64,000 bases of DNA from Primula veris (taxonomy: Eukaryota; Streptophyta; Magnoliopsida; Ericales; Primulaceae). A model generated the notes under the pieces. It was not told the DNA's origin, made no database searches, and saw only the letters and a program-made list of their open reading frames with translations. The translations under genes and the position numbers were made by a program. Shown here piece after piece: positions 48,843 through 60,600 of this stretch. How positions within the stretch are numbered: position 1 is the stretch's first letter; each line of letters begins with the position of its first letter. The stretch covers positions 5,366,343 to 5,430,342 of the forward strand of contig OY821748.1 of NCBI GenBank assembly GCA_963682055.1, read 5' to 3'.

Positions 48843-49534
48843 TGGCGAGGGAATGTCAGCATCCCCTCGTCCGGACCGATACTACCACGAAAACAGACAA
48901 ACCGGGCCCCACATAGTGGATGTCGTGTCACCCCGGATCTTGTGAGGCCGGGCTGAACCTAGGCGGCCCAAAGAAGCGTGCTGAGTACGCTTCCCCAATT
49001 AATGCTGCTGCTCCCCTGAGGGACCCTCCTGGCGTTTCATCGACGTGGCCCAATCACAGGCCACCTCCCTGTGGGCCCCGGTAGAGGACAGTACCATTGT
49101 CAGAGTCATAAATGACCTAACGCCGTTGGATCAGCATCTTACAGTACAGTGATCCAAGGGCTAATACACCTCTGATCACACTATAAATACCCCCACTAAT
49201 ATCACTTAGAGGAGGACGCACAAAGACAGAGAGGAGAGATAAAGCTTAAACAACCCGGACCCCCAGAACACTACCTGTACCATCCGATACCTCGACTTGT
49301 AACCAGCCCGGTCCATCACCCTTAATTACATTTTTACTTTCAGTTAACACCGACACTGACTTGATCGTTGGAGAGGGAAAACCTGGTACCAACCCCGGGC
49401 CCATGTTTGTTTCTTGTGCAGACACGAAGATCACCTCGTCACCATAGCCGACCTAGCCCACTCCGGATACATCGAAAGATCGGAGCCGACGCGAATTGAT
49501 TAAGCCGAGCTTGAGAAGAAAATCAGGCTCGCCA
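48843..49534 (+). repeat. 3' LTR
   Basis: 692 bp, TGGCGAGG...CTCGCCA, followed by the target duplication AAGAT. Differs from the 5' LTR by one deleted C near 48964 and about 14 substitutions. The TATA motif is at about 49181-49190. No strong polypurine tract stands directly before it, which is unusual. Confidence 0.93.
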
Positions 49535-49821
49535 AAGATAGCGATATATATTGGCCCATCTGTTCGATTTCACGAACTAATGCAAGTCCATAAATATGTC
49601 TTATATAGTCCCATAATGTATATGTTGACTTAGAATCAGGATACATGCTTTTCCAAATATGTGCCAATTTACCCTTCTATTTTTTTTATGTTGGATAACA
49701 AATGAATCTTCATAAACTCGTGCTTACACTTCTAAATTGAAAACTAAAGCTTCAAATTAATAAGAAGTACAAGCAAGGTTTGATTCCAAATTTTATTAGA
49801 GCCCCCGCTTCCGAAACATTG

Positions 49822-50857
49822 GGGAGGGTTCCAATAATAAAATTTATTGCAGCATGCAATGAAACAATGCTGGCCACTCAAATTGATAAAATAATAATAA
49901 ATACAATATTGACCTATAGGCTTTTGTAAAATGTAATATTTCTCTCCCCTCTTCCTATATTGCCAGTACTGTATTACACACGAAAGCAATGAAACAATGT
50001 TGGCTACACCACAACTTACACAAAACTCACCTATTTTATAAACTAATAAAATACATATTTATTACTTCAAATATATATAAAATTTTATAATTTGATAAAT
50101 TAAAATATAAATATTTAACATAATAAAAACTCAAATAAAAATATACTAGAACCCTAAAACTATCATAAATTTAAATATTAATAATAATTTTTTTTATTAA
50201 ATCTAAAAACTCAACCCACTAAAAACTCAAATAAAAGTATAATAGAACCCTAATTGAGCCTATCCTAAATTTAAATATTAATAATAATTTTTTTTTTGTT
50301 AAATCTACTAATAATAACAGTCAAAAACTCTTGATGAGGTGGATATGCCATGTAATGTGACACATCAACGGGTTAATTTTTTAAATATAAAAAATGTATG
50401 AGCAAAATCATTTTCCCTCTGTATCTACCCACAATGTCTTCATTTACCTCCGTTAATATTTTAAAAATCCACACGAATAAGGAAATTTTTTGCCTCCGTC
50501 GTTGTACCAAAAAAAATCCGAATGAAACACTCGTATAAAAATATAATCATCCATATCATGTTTTGAGCAAATTTTAATTTATTGCTCTTAATATTGCTGA
50601 ATTTTTTTAATAGGTGTTTATTTGGAATTTGCTGAAATGGGGTTAAATCTTGAACTCCTTAATTATCGAGGTGTCCTGTTAAATTTTAAACGAGGGTTTA
50701 GATTTTTTAGTGGTTCTTCGTGTGTAATTCATTAATGAGAATATAGGAAGAGGGGAGAGAAATATTACATTTTACGAAAGACTATAGGTCAATATTGTAT
50801 TTATTATTATTTTATCAATTTGAGTGGCCATTGTTTCTTTGCATGACCCCACCCCCC
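49822..50857. mobile_element. Mutator-like non-autonomous element in GLR-B intron 1
   Basis: The single-copy form, 1036 bp, flanked by the direct repeat TCCGAAACATTG (49810-49821 and 50858-50869). Inverted arms of ~170 bp carry GACCTATAGGC/GACTATAGGTC and CTCTCCCCTCTTCC/GGAAGAGGGGAGAG. Sequence is identical to the second copy in GLR-A intron 1 over the whole shared length. It predates the segmental duplication. Confidence 0.8.
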
Positions 50858-53800
50858 TCCGAAACATTGTGTAGCTATATATAGATATACCTACTTAAGT
50901 ACTTCATAGCAGTGTATCTTCATGAGCAATAAATAGTTCAGGATGATACCCACGCGATCGTTAACCGAGTATAACACGTTTATCTTTAGGATTCAAACTC
51001 TGTCACCTCGAATTTTAGAAGGTTTTATAAATAAATAAATAAAATAGTTTGTAATGATCACTAGTTTCCTAATTTGTAGCTCTAGATCTACTGAAAAATG
51101 TTGAAGTTCACGCCATTATCGGACCAACAACATCTATACAAGCTGATTTCATTGCCGATCTCGGATCAAAAGCGCAGGTTCCAATTATTTCGTACTCTGC
51201 GACAAGCCCTTCTCTTTCATCTATCCGTAGCCCTTACTTTGTACGCGCAGCCCAAAACGACTCATCTCAAGTTAGGGCCATTAGTTCATTAGTCCAAGCC
51301 TTTGGATGGAGATCAGTTGTTCCAATATACGTCGACAATGAATTTGGACAAGGCATTGTTCCATCCTTACTTGATGCTTTTCAAGAAATCGACACTCGTA
51401 TTCCCTATCAAAGTGTCATATCCTCAATGGCCACTGACGATAAAATAGAAGAAGAGCTTTATAAATTGATGACAATGCAAACTAGGGTCTTCATTGTGCA
51501 CATGCCTTCTTTTCTCGCCTCTCGCTTTTTCGTTAAAGTGAAGGACATTGGCATGATGAGTGAAGGCTATGTTTGGATATTAACAGATTCCGTGACCAAC
51601 TTTTTGAGCTCATTTGATTATACGATAATCGAGTCAATGCAAGGGGTATTGGGTGTAAGACCATATGTTCGCAGTACTAAGAAACTCAATAACTTCACCG
51701 TTCGATGGAAAACCAAGTTTCGACAAGATTATCAATCTGTTCTCAACGCCGACCTGAACATTTTTGGGCTATGGGCTTATGATGCTGCCACATTGCTAGC
51801 TATGGCAGTTGAAAAAATCGGTAATGCTGATGTAAGTTTTCAGAAAATGGACAACTTTGACAATTCTACTACTGATCTCGAGACCTTTGGCGTCTCTCAA
51901 ACTGGTCCTCAGCTTCTCCAAGCTTTACTAAACACAACATTTAACGGAATTACCGGTAATTTTTATATAAAAGACGGAATACTAAGCCCGTCAGCATATC
52001 AAATAGTGAATGTTATTGGGACGGGTCTCAAAGGGGTTGGGTTTTGGACACCTAAAGATGGACTTGTCAACAAATTGAATTCTACTATGATTAGTAATGC
52101 CTCAAATTTATACAATACTACGAAGAATAATCTTGGGTCGATTATATGGCCAGGGGATATCACAAATCACTCTCCAAAGGGTTGGGTGATCCCGACAAGT
52201 GGAAAAAGATTAAGGGTCGGGGTTCCGCTAAAATATGGTTTTAAAGAATTTGTACAAGTTACGAAAGATTCTGAGACAAATATAACAACTGTCACAGGAT
52301 ATTGCATAGATATATTTGATGCAGTGATGGGATCGCTACCTTATGCAGTTCCTTACGACTACATTCCATTTATAACTCCCGATGGGAAGATGGCGGGAAC
52401 TTATAATGACTTGGTGTATCAAGTGTACCTTGGAGTAAGAATCTCTGTTTAATCCCTTTTGTTTCAATTGCTATAATATATTAATTAGTTGCAAGTCTTA
52501 AATAGTATTGTAGTAAGTATTAACTAGCACAGTAGTACATAGAATGTTTTTTTCCTTTTCAATCTTCTATAACTTTGACCAATAGTAAGTGTTATTTCCT
52601 CCTTTCCATGAACAGAACTTTGACGTAGTGGCTGGCGATACGACTATAATTGCAAACAGATCACGCTATGTGGATTTCACAATGCCTTATACAGAGTCTG
52701 GTTATACGATGATTGTGCCAATAACCAATAAAAAAGGAAAAAATGCATGGGTATTTCTTCAACCACTCACTTGGGACCTTTGGGTAACAACATTTTTTCG
52801 TTTGGGTTCATCGGATTCACAGTTTGGGTTCTTGAGCATCGTGTGAATGAAGACTTCAGAGGGCCTGCTTCTCAACAGGCTGGAATGATCCCTTGGTTCT
52901 CTTTATCAACTATGGTCTTTGCACAAAGTAAGTATAATACGTATAAAACCTAATTAACACTAGTTTGAGTTTTGATTGTATTTTTGTATTTTTTGGATGC
53001 ATTAATTTGGTTTCTAAAAAGATTTTACTTGTCAAGCTTATCACTTATTTAGGAAAGTATGGAGTATGTTTTTGAATTTTGCAAAAACTATATCATCAAA
53101 TATTGTCAAGCTTATTACTTATTTAGGAAAGGTGTTTGAACAAGGTGTGTCTGCAAAAAATAAGGAGAGAAAATTGACAATTTTACTGCATCAAATATTG
53201 TAGCTTCAGTAGGTTGTCAATAAGGTAGACCCTATGGTTAGCAAAACAATCAGCAGGCGATCGAGGGCACTGGTTTGACAAAGGAGCCATTTTTTTGCTA
53301 ACAATACGATGTCGTTTTGCTAGAATATTATAGCTAAATGGACTAGAATATTTTTGGGGATTTTTTTTTAAATGGCTAACTTGGACACTGGTGATGTATA
53401 TTGTCATTTTCTTAGTTGGTACTAAGATAAAAGGTGCAGGAAAAAAGGCTCGGCTTGAGTGCCGTAGCGGCTAGGCCGACCCTGATTTTCAAAGCTTCTA
53501 AACACTAAAAAGTCAAGACTAGGGATCTAAACTAGGCTGAAGATTGTTTTGTTACTTATAAGTTATAATAACCAAAATATCTGTAGTTTAGCTTATTCTA
53601 AGTTCAGGTAAGCATATCTTATTTTCCTGACATAGTTCCTGGCTTCCACAAAAGGATATATCGCACATATAAATTTAGTTAGACTGATCTTGGATATGAA
53701 TATAAAAACTGCAGAGGAGAAGATTGTGAGCAACCTAGCAAGGTTTGTGGTAATCATATGGTGCTTTGTTGTTCTTATCCTGACACAAAGCTATACGGCA

Positions 53801-54869
53801 AGTTTGACGTCCATGCTAACAGTTCAAAAACTGTATCCAACTGTTACCGACATAAATGAACTTGTTAAATATGGTGATCATGTTGGTTATGAAGAGAATT
53901 CATTTGTACGAGGGTTTCTTGAGCAGAACAAAATCAAAGATAAAAACCTTGTCAAATATGGCTCTCTAGATGAACTACATGAACTGTTTAAAAAGAAAAC
54001 AATTGTGGCTGCTTTTGATGAGATCCCATACATGAAGCTCTTCCTTTCAAAATACTGTGACAAATATACAATGGTTGCGCCTACATATAAAACAAATGGC
54101 TTTGGCTTTGTAAGTATATTTTCATTCTAATTTTAGTGTCATACTTTTCCAACATCAAACTGAGATTATGACTTATAAGTGGCTCAACGCGAATGCATTC
54201 GTGCCTTTGTCTTGTAATCTCCATTTTTTTTTTGTCTTTTGATTTATAATTCATTATATATTACAGGCTTTTCCAATTGGATCGCCACTAGTGCACGATG
54301 TTTCAAGAAGTATCCTACATGTAACTCAAGGAGACAAAATGGCGAACATAGAGAAAACATGGTTTGCGCAAACCAAGTGCCAGGATTCAAGCACCTCATT
54401 TTCGTCGAATAGCCTAGGCCTTGAGAGTTTCTGGGGTTTATTCTTAATATCAGGAACTGCTTCATTATTCGCTCTGATAGTATTTACTTGTATGTTTGTA
54501 CATAAGCATAGGCAAGTATTGAGGCTTTTGCCACTCGACGCTTCTTTGTGGAGAAAGATCAAAGAGTTTGCTCGACAGTTTGACAAGAAAGATTTAACTT
54601 CCCATACGTTCAGAAACAACGAAATTCGAGATAAAAATGATATGGTTGAATGTGTATGTAAGCAACAAGCATCTCGTCTATCAAGTTTTTCGGATCAGAT
54701 GGCAAAGGATGATGCATCGTTTCAAGGGACTCGTAATCGCCCAGAAAATGGAGACGTAGGCTCACATATTCAAATGACACAAGGAACTGTATCTCCTCCT
54801 GTTACGCAACTTGATGACCAAAATCACAACGCAGTAATAATATCTGAAATCACAAACGTAAAGCAGTAG

Positions 54870-56649
54870 CTAATTAGTCATCTAAGAGAATGTTGAATTA
54901 GGTACAAAAAGCTTGTACCTTAAACAGTATCTTGGAATAATTGCTTGGTTTGAATACCTGTCAGAACCTATTATACGTAAATAGCGCGAGAGTTTGGATA
55001 TATACAATTTTTTTTTTACAAAATCCCTATTGAAATTTGAAAAAATAGTATGCAGGATTGAGGATACATTGTTATGTGACGAAAATTCTAAAAGGCTCTC
55101 AGGGAAAATTTGATGTTTTCCTACATATTATCAGTGCTACAAGGTTTTGAGGTCAATGAATTCCCACAAGCTACGTCAACGACCCAGTATCCGACAACCT
55201 AGAAACTGATGATCCAGTTTCAGGTGACGAAGGGACGGCGGATTGATGCAATGGTGGCGCCACGTGTGCATATATATAGTATGATGTATTGATGTACTTA
55301 TATGCTTCACTTAGTATCAACATGTGCATAGAACTTTTAAATGTAACATATTAACATCGTATTAACATGGAGTACTAAAACAAATTACATAAGTAATTCT
55401 GATCAACTTACTTAGTTTATTATTATTTTTAAATACTTTTTATAGCTTTTCTTAACCTATCTTACCATTATTATATAATCATTTTAAATTAAATACTGCA
55501 TACATATATGAATCTTTTTATAATGAATTTTTGATTAGTCCATGAACCTATCTCTAACGAGCCGAAGATCGGTAATAGACTAATAGGTTTTATTCATAAT
55601 CGGCTTGTTACCAGACAATTTCTATATTCTCTATTCAAAAACTGAAGGCATCGCATCATACAAATACTTAAAAGCTAAAACTGAATCAAACGCTAATTTC
55701 TTTAGTTATTAGGAGCAGACCCAAATTTTCCTTATTAAGTTGTATATTAGGATGCACAGACTCTCCAATTTTATTTTATTTGGAGTATCGCTGTATCAGA
55801 CATGGATACGGGTGGAACACAGTCGATAAGGTGACGGACACATGCATTCGTATGTATTTTATCGTTGGAAGTATCCGCGACTTGGACACCTTTTTAACAC
55901 GCCATGGACACTTAAAACAAAGAAAATATTCCAAAATTCTTTCTATTTCACTAAAAATAAGAAGACTCGAGCCAATAACGTAATATATGATTAAAAAAAT
56001 GTAAGGATTAGTAAATTATGATTACGTTTTATGAGTTTCTAAAAAAAAAACTATACCTTGGTAAAATATTTATATCTCAAAATAAATGTGTACAAAAAAT
56101 ATATTTATTATTTATTAATGACTGTATTTTAGCCCCCTGTATTGTCGAATTTATACAAAAGATATTGTAATGATATTGTCTCATCGTATCTGATGATAAA
56201 ATAAAAATAAAAATTGTCTAATCGTATCCGTACATCATAAAAGTGTATGTACACTGTGTTTGGTAGAAGATTTTTAACATTACATTTTAGATTTTTCGTT
56301 ACGAAAGCAGGGAATGTTTGGTATCTTAGCTTTTATGTCTTCTAATAAGTTAGATTTTGACTATAAAAGCAGCAAAAGCTTGAAAAGGGATTTTTTTAGC
56401 CTTTTCGACACCAATTTTGAAGTTCAGTTTTTTTTTAACATTGTTTTAGGAAAATACCCTCAGCCTTTAAGTGAAATTCCATGCTAAAAAGCTAGATTTT
56501 TTGCAGTTGCTTTGTGAAAGGAACCTTTTAAAAAAAAATAAAAATATGCCAAGCCGACGTAATATAAATTTGCAAGAAGGGATGATAAAAGAGTATAAAA
56601 TTCCGGGACCATAAATTCCGATACTAGCCATTACATAACCGTTATAGCA
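54870..56649. other. GLR-B 3' flank and intergenic DNA
   Basis: Aligns with 33480-35288. It contains the same GTATCAGACATGGATACGG-type repeat (about 55790-55910) and probable MITE (about 56270-56560), somewhat more eroded than in unit 1. No gene. Confidence 0.5.
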
Positions 56650-57112
56650 GCATGGGTTGTACACGGTTCGCTTCGGCTCGGTTTTTAGTATAATGCAAAC
56701 CAAATCAATAAAAAATAATCGGTTCGATTCAGTTCGGTTGTCTAAAAAAAATATCCGAAACCGAACCAAACCAAACCAATCATAACCGGTTTGAACTTTA
56801 ACAAATAAAAAACACAATATTCAAAATTACACTAAGTTCCTAAAGTTTTCGCTTATATTTCATTTGCAAGTTTAAACCAAAAGTCAAATAATAATTATAT
56901 TTACAAATGATTTAACAAAATATATTATTAATAACTATAAATAGCAAGTAAAACATCATATATCAACTTATTTATATTATTTTACATATGAATACGATTT
57001 TCGATTTAAAAATCAGTGAAACCGTAAACCGAATCAATTAAATCGGTTTATCAAATTTAATCGGTTTGGTTCGGTGAACACAATCGGTTCCTTGGGTTGA
57101 TGTACACCCCTG
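56650..57112. mobile_element. GTGTACACGGTTCGG-type MITE, complete
   Basis: Left end ATGGGTTGTACACGGTTCG (unit 1 copy: CAGGGGTGTACACGG), right end GATGTACACCCCTG, with CGGTTCG/CGAACC-rich subterminal runs in inverted order. Flanks ACAGCAGC (unit 1 side) and ACATCAGT resemble an 8-bp hAT-type duplication with two mismatches. The duplication ended inside this element at about 56875. Confidence 0.75.
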
Positions 57113-57130
57113 ACATCAGTCTTCTTCTTC

Positions 57131-57138
57131 TATAAATA
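57131..57138 (+). promoter_or_regulatory. Possible TATA box of ECR1
   Basis: TATAAATA in TTCTTCTATAAATATTCCCC, followed by a CT-rich then (TA)n run. It is 530 bp before the ATG at 57667, far for a plant gene unless the leader is long or contains an intron, so the assignment is weak. Confidence 0.3.
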
Positions 57139-57144
57139 TTCCCC

Positions 57145-57660
57145 CTCTCTCTCTCTATATATATATATATACTAGCATACCTGCTCACCCGATGAGTGTG
57201 AATTCAAAAAAATATATGCATACATACGTGTAATAATAAAATACGCTGGATTCTATATTTTAATTTGAATAATAAATGGGATAAAGATCGAAGTAAAAAA
57301 GTAGAATAAATGAAGAGAAATGATATTTACCTGTATTTTCAATGCTTTTCTGGTTTTTTTGTAGAAAGAGTTTTTTTGCTGGTGTAATTTCTTTTTTCTT
57401 GGGGTAGTTTTATTTAATGGAACGGCAGTTTTATTGGGGCAGTTTTATTTAATGGAACGGCAGTTTTTTTTTTTTTACTTGCTGGTGTAACTTGTTTTTT
57501 CTTATTTTGTAATTTTTCTATTTATTGGGGTTTTTTTAAAAGAAAAGTGTTTCAAGAATCCGTAATACCCTCTGTATATATTATATATTAATAGTATACT
57601 CTACACATATAGATATATAAGATTAGTGAATAGATAGATAGATAGATAGTAAAAGGGAAT
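57145..57660. repeat. Simple-sequence and short tandem repeats upstream of ECR1
   Basis: A (CT)n(TA)n run lies near 57145-57175. Two copies of GCAGTTTTATTTAATGGAACG-like units occur at about 57405-57465. A GATA microsatellite (five ATAG units) lies at about 57625-57650, just before the ECR1 start. All may vary in length between individuals. Confidence 0.8.
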
Positions 57661-57666
57661 AGGGGA

Positions 57667-60600
57667 ATGGGGCACTCAACACCAAGTGGGGAAGATAGTA
57701 ATAGTAATAGCAGCAGATCTCGTGACCTAGATAACCTTCTCCTTCGTCCCGGTCACCTCGTCGCCCCCTCCTTCGAACCCGGCACCCAGGTACTTACTTT
57801 ACATTTATTTATTTATATCTATCTATCTATTTACTATTCCCTCCGTTTCCATTTAACTATTTACTACGAAACTACGTGCAATTTAATACTCCCTCCATTA
57901 CCACAATTTTGATACAAGTCATAACACGATCAAAATTGCACTTAGTTTGTAATGGACAATTAAATAGTAACGTATATATCGGTAGTATATTAGATATGCC
58001 TGTGTGTATTGCGTTGAAGTGTTTTTCTTCTTTTTTCCTGTCAGACCTTTTATCAAACACTTGGTGTGCTAGTAAACACATAAAACCTGATGATCTATCC
58101 ATATCATTCATTCATACATATATCTATATCTATCTAGCTGTATATCTAGTATCGAAAATAATGTAGTTGTATGAAAATTAATATAGCTGTTTTTTTAGTG
58201 AACTGGGTAGTACTTCTATTAGAATTGGTAGTATTTTTTAGTGAACTTGGTAGTATTGGAGTATTTTTCTCTTTTTCTGTCAGACTTTTTAACAAACACT
58301 TGGTGTGCTAATACTTATGTATCTGATTTCATAAAAAAAGATTTAATTAAAAAAATAAAATTAGTGACTTATTTTCAGAGAAGGGTTGTATGTGTATATA
58401 TTTATGTCTTTTAACAAACACCTGGTGTGCTAATAGACTTGTATCTGATTTTATGTGTATATTTATTCCAAAAGCTTAGTAATTCTAAGAAAATATTTAT
58501 TTTTTATTTTTTACAAGTGACTTATTTTTAGAGAAGGGTTTCTATTCGCGAGGAAAGGTTTCCATGTGTATATGTTTCTGTTAAGTCTTTTAACAAACAT
58601 CTAGTGTGCTTATATTCATGTATCTGATTCTGTTTGTGTATAATAAAAGTGACTAATTAAAAAAGAAAGTGACTTAATTTTTACAGCTGACTTATTTCTA
58701 AAGAAGGATTTCTGTTTGTGCTCGTGTGTTGTGTGTTCGTGCGTGTACGTGTGCGTGTGTATTCTATTGAAGTATTTTTCTTTTTTGTCTGTCAGACGGG
58801 CTCATTGGTGGGAGAGGTCACCTTTCAATAAGATTTTTGTTCATAGGTCACTACTCTCATAAGATTTTTAAGTGTACGTCACCTTACAAGTGATAAAAAA
58901 AGATATTATTTTCGTAACTTTTTGGTATCTTTTTTTTTACTTAATAATTCAAACAACCACTAAAAAAAAGCTTAAAAAATACAGCTTTTAAGTTATTTTT
59001 TTACACCTTGATATCTTTCTCGTGTAGATTATAGTATCTTTTTTTAAGCTTAAAAACAACTTTTAACCTCTTTTTTACATTTTAATATCTTTCCTGTATA
59101 AATTATAAGTTATTTTTTAAGCTTAAAAACAGCTTTTAAGTTCTTTTTTATTGGGCCGGGTGACTGGAACTTAAAAAAGTTTCGGCCCAGGACCTACATT
59201 TAAAAAATCTTATAAAAGGTGACTTATGACTAATATTCTCCTGTCAGACCTTGTATCAAACACTTGGTGTGCTAATACGTATGCATTAGATTTAGTGTGT
59301 ATTAGACTATTAGTGTATATTTATCTAAAATTCACTGATATTCATAGAAGGACTTGTAATTTTTTTAAAAAGTGACTAAGAGAAGGGTTTTTATTCGTGA
59401 GGAAGGGTTTCCATGTGTATATATTTCTGTTAGGTCTTTTAACAAACACCTGGTGTGCTATGACGTATGTATCTGATTTAGGGTCCATTTGATAATAGAT
59501 TTTTTTGGCTGATTTTTGGATTTTTTATTTTAAAATTCTGGAGGTGTTTGGACAGTCGGATTATTTAGCTTTTAAAAAGTTGGTTTTTAGGATAAACAAA
59601 CTAAAATAAAAATATCTGGATTTTTTATCGATTTTTGAAACAGATTTTTTAAAGCTGATTTTGGACCAGAAAATCTGTTTCCAAACATTACCGTAGTGTG
59701 TATATTTTCCCAAAACTTAGTAAAGGTATTTCAAGAAAGGACTTTAAAAAAAGTGATTTATTTCCAAAGAAGGGTTTCCATGTGTATATATTTCTGTCAA
59801 GTCTTTTAACAAACATTTGGTGTGCTAATACATGTATCTGATTCTTTTTGTGTATAATATTAAAAAGTAATTTTTTTCCCCTTATGTATATATTTCTGTT
59901 AGGTCTTTTAACAAACTCCTGGTATGCTAATACATGTCTGATTCTGTTTGTGTATAATGTCGAAAAGTGACTAATTTAAATAAAAGAGATTTATAACTTT
60001 TCCAAAGAAGGGTTTCAATTTGCGAGGAAGGGTTTTTTCTGTTAGGCCTTTCAACATACACCTGGTCTGCTAATACACATGTATCTGATTTTATGCGTAT
60101 ATTACCGAAAAGTGACTAATTTTCATAAAAGTGGCGTATTTTTAAAGAAGAGTTTCTACTTGTGTGGAAGGATTGCTATGTTTTTAAATTTCTGTCAGTT
60201 TTTTTAACGAACACCTGGTGTGCTAATGTTCATGTGTCTGATTTTGTGTGTTTTGTAGCTGAGAGATGATATAAAAGAGTATGTGAGAGTGTTGGTGGTT
60301 GGAGCAGGTGGGTTAGGGTGTGAGCTTCTCAAAGACCTGGCTTTATCGGGTTTTCGAAACATCGATGTTATTGATATGGATACGATCGAGCTCACTAATC
60401 TCAACCGTCAATTTCTATTCAGGTATGTTGTGTATATTGTGTAATTTCAAATGGGTATCTTTGTTTTAGAGCAAAGAAAATATGGAATATTTCTTCTTTA
60501 ATTTGATTAAACTTTTAGGATGGACCTCACAGTATCAAGGGTTACCCATTTCATGGATAGGTTTTTATTGGATCGTCACACTATTTATTAATGCACCGGG

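Larger units (their letters stand above)
42273..49534 (+). mobile_element. Ty3/gypsy LTR retrotransposon (Tat-like), internally deleted
   Basis: A 7262-bp element flanked by a perfect 5-bp target duplication, AAGAT (42268-42272 and 49535-49539), with two ~692-bp LTRs. Order is 5' LTR, primer-binding region, broken gag, integrase, a 77-bp minisatellite, an antisense gene, 3' LTR. Protease, reverse transcriptase and RNase H are missing: gag passes into the integrase zinc-finger region at about 43850-43870. An antisense gene between pol and the 3' LTR plus a tandem repeat in the 3' region is known for the Tat lineage of plant gypsy elements; lineage assignment is by this layout, not phylogeny. 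The LTRs differ at about 14 substitutions and one indel by hand count (about 2%). It cannot move by itself. It sits in GLR-B intron 1 on the same strand as the gene. Confidence 0.93.
40364..54869 (+). pseudogene. GLR: Glutamate receptor-like gene GLR-B, frameshifted
   Basis: Exons 40364-40628, 51080-52434, 52616-52927, 53715-54109 and 54267-54869 match GLR-A exon for exon, with all splice borders kept. Exon 3 is one base shorter: a run of seven T in GLR-A (31393-31399) is six T here (52793-52798), at the start of membrane segment M1 (about residue 601). The frame then closes at TGA 52844-52846, predicting 616 residues with an N-terminal domain and half a ligand domain but no pore. Everything downstream is otherwise open, so the break looks recent or could be a homopolymer sequencing error. 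Intron 1 has grown to 10.45 kb through a CACTA MITE and a gypsy element. Exon 4 and 5 differences from GLR-A are nearly all amino-acid changing. Confidence 0.85.
35550..56875 (+). repeat. Tandem segmental duplication, unit 2 (TBL exon 4 copy plus GLR-B)
   Basis: Collinear with unit 1 but enlarged to about 21.3 kb by later insertions: a fold-back element (37380-38267), a 171-bp tandem duplication (41178-41519), a CACTA MITE (42016-42207) and a gypsy retrotransposon (42273-49534). Hand-counted differences from unit 1 are about 2% in GLR coding sequence, except for a stretch with none (49544-51747). At 56875 unit 2 continues into the rest of the MITE, showing that unit 2 holds the original right flank and unit 1 the original left flank. 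Confidence 0.93.
58030..60258 (+). repeat. Degenerate tandem modules filling ECR1 intron 1
   Basis: The block TCTTTTAACAAACACCTGG-TGTGCTAATAC recurs at about 58041, 58279, 58408, 58587, 59240, 59430, 59795, 59898, 60040 and 60195. It is usually preceded by TTTCTGT(C/T)AG and followed by ATGTATCTGATT and GTGTGTATA. A second shared block, AAGAAGGGTTTC(C/T)A, separates many copies. Spacing is 100-200 bp. The last copy runs directly into the real splice acceptor (TTTTGTAG, 60251-60258), so each module resembles the end of the intron, including a CTAAT branch-point-like motif. Confidence 0.85.

Noticed and set aside
52747..52953. Functional restart giving a channel-only product from GLR-B
   Set aside because: The frame is open after the T deletion only because it is the original GLR frame. 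There is no sign of a second promoter or favourable start, so a separate product is not supported.
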